Program-made: the position numbers and the translations under genes | Shown: positions 58,374 to 64,000 of the stretch, in pieces | Layout: each line of letters begins with the position of its first letter | Numbering within the stretch: position 1 is the first letter of the stretch | Source of the DNA: PVC group bacterium | GTDB taxonomy: Bacteria; Verrucomicrobiota; Kiritimatiellia; CAIKKV01; CAITUY01 | Direction: 5' to 3' | DNA: 64,000 nucleotides | Assembly (NCBI GenBank): GCA_945870225.1 | Contig: CAMBRF010000001.1 | Location: 1 to 64,000, forward strand | Notes under the pieces: model-generated | The model's input: the letters and a program-made list of their open reading frames with translations, nothing else | Told to the model about the DNA's origin: nothing | Databases searched by the model: none

Positions 58374-58613
58374 CGGCACGGTGCCGTTTATGTCAAGGGC
58401 AAGGCTTTCCCCCTGATCTGCGGCATGATCGAAAACGTGGGACGTGTTAGTTACAGTCCATCCGCATCAAGACGGCTCGGCAGGGACGCCTCGCCCTACC
58501 TGATTAAAATCAAGTGTTGCTTGAATTTGCATGGGGGTAGGGCGAACCGTCCCAGTGAGCCGCTATGGCTGGTAAGCGGCTGATTTGACCCATCGCGGCA
58601 CACGATGTGCCGC
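58374..58613. repeat. Palindromic repeat units in the 365-bp gap after the glycine-rich gene
   Basis: Three structures share this gap. CGGCACGGTGCCG (58374-58386) followed by TTT may weakly terminate the glycine-rich gene. An imperfect inverted repeat pairs 58473-58500 (CGGCTCGGCAGGGACGCC...) with 58536-58562; GACGCCTCGCCCTACC-type repeats are frequent in PVC intergenic DNA. GCGGCACA-CGA-TGTGCCGC (58595-58613) is a perfect 8-bp stem followed by AGTTTT, a second terminator candidate. No ORF is supported between 58353 and 58717. Confidence 0.5.
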
Positions 58614-58717
58614 AGTTTTGGCTTTCTCTTGGACATAAAGATTGAATGCCGGGTGCGGGTGTATTATTTAAGCACGCCAGTCAGATTCGTGTGATGAATA
58701 ATTCGCAAGGAGATTCC

Positions 58718-59668
58718 ATGCATGCTGTTTTTCCCTCAATGATGATGATGGCGCTGATACCGCTGGTGGCTGAATGCCAGACGCTCACGGCCATCAAGTA
58801 TCTCAGTTCGGCTGATAAATCGATCCAGCCGGCCATGTTTTATGCGCCCACCAACTCTCGTCCCGTGCCTCTCATTGTGGGGTTGCACACGTGGAGCGGG
58901 GACTATACGCAGACCTATCATGCCGAGATTGCGAAATGGTGCATGGCGAACGGTTGGGCGTTCATCCATCCGAATTTCAGGGGACCCAATAATAACCCCA
59001 CGGCGACGGGATCCGACCTGGTGGTGCAGGATATTGTTGATGCCGTGGAGTACGCCAAGAAAACGACCAAGATCGATGCGTCATCCGTTTATCTGGTGGG
59101 AGTCTCCGGCGGCGGCTACACGGCGCTGCTCATGGCGGGACGTCATCCTGAAATCTGGGCCGGGGTTTCCGCCTGGGTTCCGATCTCTGACTTGAAGGTC
59201 TGGTATAAAGACGGGCAATATGCCGGAGATATCGTTAAATCCTGCGGCGGGGTGCCCGGTAAAAGCGCCGCCGTTGACGAAGAATATCGCAAGCGATCCC
59301 CGGTGACCTACCTGGCAAAAGCCAAAGGGGTCAGGTTGCATATCAACGCGGGGATTCAGGATGGGCACCAGGGTAGTGTCCCCATCAGTCATTCACTCCT
59401 GGCTTTTAATGAAGTGGCTAATCCCAAGGATCGGATATCCGAGGATGATATACGTTTCTTTGTCGAAAAAATAGACGTGCCGGCCCATCTCAAGGAGAAG
59501 ATTGTCGATCCCAGCTATGGCGGGGCCAAGCCCCTGTTCCGTAGAACCTCCGGCAACGCCACCGTAACCATCTTTGCGGGTGGCCATCAAATTCTGCCTC
59601 AAGCCGCCATCGCCTGGATTGATAGCATCCAGAAAAGCAAAGCGGGCGGATCAAAACGGTTGCCGTAG
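58718..59668 (+). CDS. Secreted alpha/beta hydrolase (prolyl-oligopeptidase/esterase-like)
   Basis: 316 residues from the ATG at 58718, which has AAGGAG upstream. A short hydrophobic N-terminus (SMMMMALIPLVAECQ) suggests export. VPLIVGLHTWSGDYTQ gives the oxyanion region, FIHPNFRGPNNNP follows, and the nucleophile elbow is VGVSGGGYTALLM with S130. VRLHINAGIQDGHQGSVPIS probably carries the acid, and FAGGHQILPQAAIAWI the final His. The fold is that of S9-type peptidases and acetyl-xylan/cutin-like esterases; substrate is not evident. It follows the large SGNH protein and is convergent with the YaiI-like gene 9 bp on. Confidence 0.75.
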   Translation: MHAVFPSMMMMALIPLVAECQTLTAIKYLSSADKSIQPAMFYAPTNSRPVPLIVGLHTWSGDYTQTYHAEIAKWCMANGWAFIHPNFRGPNNNPTATGSDLVVQDIVDAVEYAKKTTKIDASSVYLVGVSGGGYTALLMAGRHPEIWAGVSAWVPISDLKVWYKDGQYAGDIVKSCGGVPGKSAAVDEEYRKRSPVTYLAKAKGVRLHINAGIQDGHQGSVPISHSLLAFNEVANPKDRISEDDIRFFVEKIDVPAHLKEKIVDPSYGGAKPLFRRTSGNATVTIFAGGHQILPQAAIAWIDSIQKSKAGGSKRLP

Positions 59669-59677
59669 CCTCTGGTG

Positions 59678-60145
59678 TCAGGCTTGAGCTGGCGGATGGG
59701 TGCGCTCGATCTGACGGATTAGATTGTCCAGCCGCTCCAGAAACCGGGAGCGATCCCGTGCGGCAAACGGCGGCGGTCCCCCGCTGACGAGGCCCTCGGC
59801 TCGCAGGTCTTTCATAAGGTCACGGGTGGCGACGGCGGACCCGACATTGGCGTCTGAGAATTGATGGCCGGAGGGGGCGAGAACCCTGGCTCCGCCCTTG
59901 ACGCACAGAGAGGCCAGGAGGATGTCTGCCGTGACCACGATATCATCCAGGGTGACATGCTCCACGATCCACTGGTCGGCGGCGTCGAACTGATCGCCTA
60001 CCACAACCAGTTTTGCCGCCGCCTGATCAGGAATGCGCATCCATGAGTTCGAGACGAACGTCACGTTCAAGTGGTATCGCTTCGCCACTTTACAGACTTC
60101 CTGTTTGACCGGGCAGGCATCGGCATCAATGTAAAGTTCCAGCAT
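59678..60145 (-). CDS. YaiI/YqxD (UPF0178, DUF188) family protein
   Basis: 155 residues, full family length. Motifs: LYIDADACPVKQEVCKVAKR, VVGDQFDAADQWIVEHV, DDIVVTADILLASLCVKGGA and a C-terminal DRSRFLERLDNLI. The fold is PIN-like with the conserved DADACP acidic site. The molecular function is unclear in the literature. It stands alone, divergent from the ribonucleotide reductase gene 302 bp away. Confidence 0.92.
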   Translation of the reverse strand: MLELYIDADACPVKQEVCKVAKRYHLNVTFVSNSWMRIPDQAAAKLVVVGDQFDAADQWIVEHVTLDDIVVTADILLASLCVKGGARVLAPSGHQFSDANVGSAVATRDLMKDLRAEGLVSGGPPPFAARDRSRFLERLDNLIRQIERTHPPAQA

Positions 60146-60393
60146 ATCATTACCTTCCCTTATCTCGCCATTCTGAACATTCTGTAAATCCCGTCAAAGC
60201 CCTCCGGGCTTCTGAATCTTTTGATACGCCTGTGCAGATCATGCGCGACTCCTTCCGTAAAGCAAGAGGATATGATTCTGCCGGTTTCTGCCGGAGACTT
60301 GCCCTCAATTTTATGTTTTTCTTATCGGAGGGGCTGGAATATATGGAGAAATGAAGCAAAAATATAAAATTACTACAGGTAGGCCTCTTTGGG

Positions 60394-60420
60394 TTGACAA
60401 CCACAATATATTGTATCATT
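60394..60420 (+). promoter_or_regulatory. Probable nrdJ promoter with NrdR-box-like palindrome
   Basis: A consensus -35, TTGACA, lies at 60394-60399; TATCAT (60414-60419) is the best -10 but only 14 nt away. Between them CCACAATATATTGTAT (60401-60416) contains the perfect palindrome ACAATATATTGT and matches the NrdR consensus (acaCwAtATaTwGtgt) at 14 of 16 positions. Repressor binding would block the polymerase. A second box 31 bp upstream is not convincing. The 302-bp gap from 60146 holds no other feature; a B12 riboswitch was looked for and not seen. Confidence 0.6.
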
Positions 60421-60447
60421 GTCCCCCCTCTAACCAAGGAACCTGAT

Positions 60448-62817
60448 ATGAACAAGACACGAAAAGTACCCCAAAATACACCTGCAAACACCCTCAATCT
60501 CACTGAAAACAGCCTGGCCGTCCTTAGGGCTCGCTACCTCAGTCGGGACGAGAAGGGCGAGATCACAGAGACGCCGGAGATGCTGATCCATCGTGTGGCC
60601 GCCGCCGTGGCCGCCGCCGAGAAAATGTATGGTGCGGATGAGGGCCGAATTCAATCCGTCACAAACGATTTCTACCGGTTGATGTCCGAAGGCACGTTCA
60701 TGCCGAACTCCCCGACGCTGATGAATGCGGGGCGGTCCTTCGGCATGCTCTCCGCCTGTTTCGTCCTTCCCGTGGAAGATACGATTGACGGGATCTTCTC
60801 CAGCATCAAGAACACCGCCCTGATTCAGAAGGCGGGTGGGGGTACCGGGTTCAGTTTCAGCCGGCTCCGCCCGAAGGGTGACCGCGTGGCGTCAAGCAGC
60901 GGCACCACCTCGGGTCCGCTTTCGTTCATGAAGGTTTTCGGCAAGGCCACCGATGCCATTCAGCAGGGTGCGTTCCGCCGGGGTGCCAACATGGGGATCA
61001 TGCGCATCGACCACCCCGATGTCGTGGACTTCATCAACGTCAAACAGGATCTGGGCGAACTCACCAATTTCAATCTCTCCGTTGGCATCACGGAGGAGTT
61101 CATGCGGCTGTGCCTTGCCAATCCTGCCGCCGAGCATGTGGTGCGCAATCCCCGGAGCGGGGTGGAATCCAGGATTCCCAAGGACGACGGCCAGGTTTGG
61201 ACGGTGGGCGGGTTGTTCGATTTGATTATCGAGCGCGCCTGGCGGACGGGTGAGCCGGGGGTCGTGTTCCTCGATCGTATCAACGAGGATAACCCTACGC
61301 CTCACATCGGCGTCATCGAGGCCACCAATCCCTGCGGCGAACAGCCCCTTCTGCCCTACGAGAGTTGTAACCTGGGCAGCATCAACCTGGCCAAATTTGT
61401 CCCCGCTGGCCTTCCCGGCGCCGGCTTCGACTTCGAGGCCTTCCGGAACGTGATCCATCTCTCCCTGCGGTTCCTGGACAATGTCATCGATATCAACCGG
61501 TATCCCATTCCTGAGACCGCCGAGATCAGCCGGAACAACCGGAAGATCGGGCTGGGCGTCATGGGATTTGCCGATGCGCTCTTTGCCTTGGGCATTCCCT
61601 ACGACAGTGAGGAGGGTGTGTCCTTTGCGGAGAAGGTGATGCAATTCTTGAACGACGAATCGCACCGGGCCTCTGAGGCGCTCGCGGCTGAACGCGGCGT
61701 GTTCCCCAACTGGAAAGGCAGCATCTGGGAGCCGCGTGGAATCAAGATGCGCAATGCCGCCACGACCACGGTGGCGCCGACGGGAACGATCAGCATTATT
61801 GCCAATTGTTCCGGTGGTATTGAGCCGCTCTTTTCCCTGGTGTTTTTCCGTAACGTGATGGAGGGGCAGCGACTGCTGGAGGTCAACAGCCCGTTCGAGC
61901 GGGTGGCCAAAGAACGGGGATTCTACAGCAAGAAGCTGATGGAGCAGATCGCCGAGCACGGCTCGATCCGGAATATGGCGGAGGTGCCGGAAGATGTGCG
62001 GAGTGTCTTCTGCACCGCCCATGATATTGCGCCCGAATGGCACATCCGCATGCAGGCGGCCTTTCAGAAGCACTGCGATGCGTCGATTTCCAAAACGATC
62101 AACTTCCCGCACGACGCCACCGTTGAGGATGTGCGCAAGATTTATCTGCTCGCCTATGAGCACCGCTGCAAGGGGGTAACCGTCTATCGTGACGGGTGCC
62201 GTCAGCATCAGCCCATGTCGCTCTCCGAAAAGAAGGCACCGGAAAAGACTGAGACGGCGATGAAGCCGATCCGCCCGATGCCGTTGCCCGAAATCATGTC
62301 GGCCATCCGCATCAAGCAGGTGACGCCCTTCGGGAACATGCATATCAAAATTGTGGTCGATCCCGTTTCCCAGCGGGAATTTGAAATTTTTGCCCAGTTG
62401 GGGAAGGGGGGCGACATCGCCTGCTCCGATCTCGAGGGCATGTGCCGCCTGATCTCCCTCTATTTGCGCGTTAACGGCTCGCTGGATGAAATTGTGGCGC
62501 AATTGGACGGCATCGGGTCCAGCCTGTCGGTCCCCACCAAGGATGGCCGGATCGCGTCACTGGCCGACGGTCTGGCCAAGGCGATTCAGAAATATCAGCG
62601 TGCCAAGGCGGTATCGGGACTGCATGCGCTCCTGCTGGGGAAGGCGGATCTTTCCTCGATAGAGCGGGGGACCAAAGCGGGGCCTGTTTCGGCGCATGAC
62701 GCCCAGAGCGGGGCAGAGCTCAACGGATTCAAGATCAGATGCCCGGAATGCGGCGGGGCCATCATCTTTGAAGAGGGCTGCGCCAAATGTCACGGCTGTG
62801 GCTTCTCGCAATGCTGA
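60448..62817 (+). CDS. nrdJ: Adenosylcobalamin-dependent (class II) ribonucleotide reductase
   Basis: 789 residues from the ATG at 60448 (AAGGAA upstream), chosen over 60394. First redox Cys C104 in SACFVLPVEDTIDGI; substrate loop AGGGTGFSFSRLR; active-site NPCGEQP with N294, C296 and E298; SCNLGSINLAKF; and TTTVAPTGTISIIANCSGGI. The C-terminal part (about 610-740) is the usual extra domain, and the end CPECGGAIIFEEGCAKCHGC supplies the redox/zinc Cys cluster. It makes deoxyribonucleotides in the presence or absence of oxygen using B12. No nrdR gene is in the window. Confidence 0.95.
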   Translation: MNKTRKVPQNTPANTLNLTENSLAVLRARYLSRDEKGEITETPEMLIHRVAAAVAAAEKMYGADEGRIQSVTNDFYRLMSEGTFMPNSPTLMNAGRSFGMLSACFVLPVEDTIDGIFSSIKNTALIQKAGGGTGFSFSRLRPKGDRVASSSGTTSGPLSFMKVFGKATDAIQQGAFRRGANMGIMRIDHPDVVDFINVKQDLGELTNFNLSVGITEEFMRLCLANPAAEHVVRNPRSGVESRIPKDDGQVWTVGGLFDLIIERAWRTGEPGVVFLDRINEDNPTPHIGVIEATNPCGEQPLLPYESCNLGSINLAKFVPAGLPGAGFDFEAFRNVIHLSLRFLDNVIDINRYPIPETAEISRNNRKIGLGVMGFADALFALGIPYDSEEGVSFAEKVMQFLNDESHRASEALAAERGVFPNWKGSIWEPRGIKMRNAATTTVAPTGTISIIANCSGGIEPLFSLVFFRNVMEGQRLLEVNSPFERVAKERGFYSKKLMEQIAEHGSIRNMAEVPEDVRSVFCTAHDIAPEWHIRMQAAFQKHCDASISKTINFPHDATVEDVRKIYLLAYEHRCKGVTVYRDGCRQHQPMSLSEKKAPEKTETAMKPIRPMPLPEIMSAIRIKQVTPFGNMHIKIVVDPVSQREFEIFAQLGKGGDIACSDLEGMCRLISLYLRVNGSLDEIVAQLDGIGSSLSVPTKDGRIASLADGLAKAIQKYQRAKAVSGLHALLLGKADLSSIERGTKAGPVSAHDAQSGAELNGFKIRCPECGGAIIFEEGCAKCHGCGFSQC

Positions 62818-62828
62818 CAGGCGGGCTT

Positions 62829-62926
62829 GGCGACTGGGTGTGGCTGCCCTGGTGCCCCCGCGCACAGCGCGGTGCTACATTTCCAGTCGCCTATTCTTGC
62901 CGATGTGGCACCGATCTGTGATCGGT
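62829..62926. repeat. Inverted repeats downstream of nrdJ
   Basis: GGCGACTGG (62829-62837) pairs with CCAGTCGCC (62883-62891) across 45 bp that contain a GCGC-ACA-GCGC hairpin. A further hairpin, ACCGATC-TGT-GATCGGT, lies at 62910-62926. No T-tract follows, so these may be palindromic repeat units and not a terminator. Confidence 0.45.
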
Positions 62927-63018
62927 CCCCGAGCAGGACACTTGCGGGGCGGCTTCCTCCGTGCTTGCGGTTTGGGCGGTCTTCTGAGAGTCTCTTCACC
63001 ATCTTAGCGGGGAGACTC

Positions 63019-64000
63019 ATGAGATACATGCTGCAAATGGTGTTGGTGTTGTGCCTATCCCTAGCGGCCGTTACGATTCGGGCAGCTCCTTTCGATGCCG
63101 AAGCCTGGGCCGCTTACGAAAGCCGCGATTACGACAAGGCCTGCGATCTCTTTCTCCAACTCTTCCGTGACCGGCCGCAGGATGAGCGCGTTAATTTCGG
63201 GCTCGGCTTGTCCGCCATGAAGGCGGGAAAACTGTCGCACGCCCGGTTCGCCTTTGAGCGGATGCTGGCCATGAACGCGGATAACCAGCGCGCACGACTC
63301 GAACTGGCCCGCACACTGGCCGCCATGGGTCTCTACGATCTTTCGCGCGAGGAATTCGAGAAAGTTCTTCTCTATAATCCCCCCGAAAAAGTGCGAACCA
63401 ACATCGAGGCGTTTCTCCAACAGATCAAACGCGACTCCCGGTCATGGACCGCCGGGGCACAACTCTCCGCCGGTGTCTTCTACGACGACAACATCAACAT
63501 CGGTCCCTCGGAAAGTTTGATCGATACCGGTGTGGGCCGACTTGAGGTAAATGCCCGTTCACGGCCCACATCCGCCTGGGGCGGTTCTGCGGGGGTTTCT
63601 GCCGCCGGCACCTATGATCTCAGCTGGCGCCATGACTGGCTGCTCACCGCCGGCTTGAATGCCAACCAGACGATGGTTCCCGAGAGCCCGGACTACGAAT
63701 TACGCTACCTTCGCGCGCAGGTTGGCCTCCGGCGCCCGGCTCCCTCAACCCTGTTCGATCTGCCGGTCAAGGTGGAGGATCTCAACTACGGGCACGAGTC
63801 GTTCGTCAACATTGTCGGGGCCGAACCCATGCTGTTGTTCGCCCCCACGCGCGACTGGCACCACATCACCCAGGCGGTTTTGGAATATCGCAACTATGAC
63901 GGGGGTGGGAACCGCGACGGAATGACCTATAAGTTGAGCCAGACGGTCAAGCGGTTCTTCGGTCCGGCGCGCCACAGTCTGGCTCTTTCGCTGGGCGGCT
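63019..64000 (+). CDS. Slam-like (DUF560) TPR/outer-membrane beta-barrel protein, 3' end outside window
   Basis: The first 327 residues are present and the frame is open at the right edge. The start has GCGGGGAGA upstream. The signal peptide is MLQMVLVLCLSLAAVTIRAA (ends about residue 23). TPR-like repeats follow (AWAAYESRDYDKACDLFLQL, NFGLGLSAMKAGKLSHARFA, ARLELARTLAAMGLYDLSRE). From about residue 140 the barrel starts with WTAGAQLSAGVFYDDNINIG, then alternating strands (YELRYLRAQVGLRR). The TPR-plus-'YDxNxN' arrangement is that of surface lipoprotein assembly modifier (Slam) proteins, which move lipoproteins to the cell surface, though PVC relatives are uncharacterised. Confidence 0.8.
   Translation, partial: MRYMLQMVLVLCLSLAAVTIRAAPFDAEAWAAYESRDYDKACDLFLQLFRDRPQDERVNFGLGLSAMKAGKLSHARFAFERMLAMNADNQRARLELARTLAAMGLYDLSREEFEKVLLYNPPEKVRTNIEAFLQQIKRDSRSWTAGAQLSAGVFYDDNINIGPSESLIDTGVGRLEVNARSRPTSAWGGSAGVSAAGTYDLSWRHDWLLTAGLNANQTMVPESPDYELRYLRAQVGLRRPAPSTLFDLPVKVEDLNYGHESFVNIVGAEPMLLFAPTRDWHHITQAVLEYRNYDGGGNRDGMTYKLSQTVKRFFGPARHSLALSLGG

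Noticed and set aside
60146-60447. Cobalamin riboswitch before the B12-dependent reductase
   Set aside because: No B12-box-like GCCACTG element or conserved core could be found in the 302-bp leader region.
60892-62502. 536-residue open frame antisense to nrdJ
   Set aside because: It mirrors the codon structure of nrdJ, which has complete family motifs; long antisense frames are expected in GC-rich genes.
1-64000. CRISPR array
   Set aside because: No regularly spaced direct repeats or cas genes were seen; repeats here are inverted or internal to genes.

Overview
The window looks like a chromosomal segment of a Gram-negative bacterium of the PVC group (Kiritimatiellota/Lentisphaerota/Verrucomicrobiota type, probably uncultured). 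This is inferred from the gene content, not from a marker gene: OPT-like DUF6785 membrane proteins in an operon with FtsX permeases, a NamZ (DUF1343) gene, a secreted glycine-rich/SGNH protein, TolC/RND and lipoprotein genes that imply an outer membrane, and many short palindromic intergenic repeats. Gene density is high, and most operons are joined by 4-nt ATGA overlaps.

Region 1 (1-14.5 kb) is a defence and mobile-element region. A plus-strand run holds the end of a DNA methyltransferase/specificity protein, a 44-residue AlbA_2 remnant, a PLD-nuclease/SNF2 helicase, an Hsp70-like ATPase with a TPR tail and an SF1 (UvrD-like) helicase. It meets a minus-strand operon of an HExxH putative metalloprotein, an unrecognised 244-residue protein and a SIR2-domain protein. 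Beyond these lie an excisionase-like HTH gene, two very small ORFs and a tyrosine integrase next to tRNA-Arg(CCU). I know of no named system that matches either operon, and these are the best candidates for something undescribed.

Region 2 (14.6-30.6 kb) holds a sugar-kinase-like gene, an ExeA/GspB pair, and a tightly coupled seven-gene membrane operon: two OPT-like DUF6785 proteins, a 1753-residue FtsX permease with a degenerate M28-peptidase-like ectodomain, a small FtsX permease, two MacB/LolD-type ATPases and a PqqD-like protein. It ends at a 423-bp MITE-like palindromic element.

Region 3 (31-41.4 kb, minus strand) has an IorA-IorB-(PaaK-like ligase)-ACT operon for aryl 2-oxoacid/arylacetate metabolism, and a tetR-tolC-mfp-rnd efflux operon with a likely TetR operator. 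Region 4 (41.4-53.2 kb) has NAD synthetase, then a minus-strand operon of hybrid histidine kinase, NamZ muramidase, a fused MurU-AmgK-like enzyme and a repeat-rich lipoprotein, which reads as a peptidoglycan-sugar salvage unit. lipB and ispA follow, separated by a second MITE-like element with 26-bp terminal repeats.

Region 5 (53.2-64 kb) has a 3D-domain lipoprotein, tRNA-Ser(CGA), a 1303-residue secreted glycine-rich/SGNH protein with a 1.49-kb internal duplication, an alpha/beta hydrolase, a YaiI-family protein, a B12-dependent ribonucleotide reductase behind an NrdR-box-like palindrome, and the start of a Slam-like TPR/beta-barrel gene cut by the window edge. No rRNA, CRISPR array or complete insertion sequence was seen.
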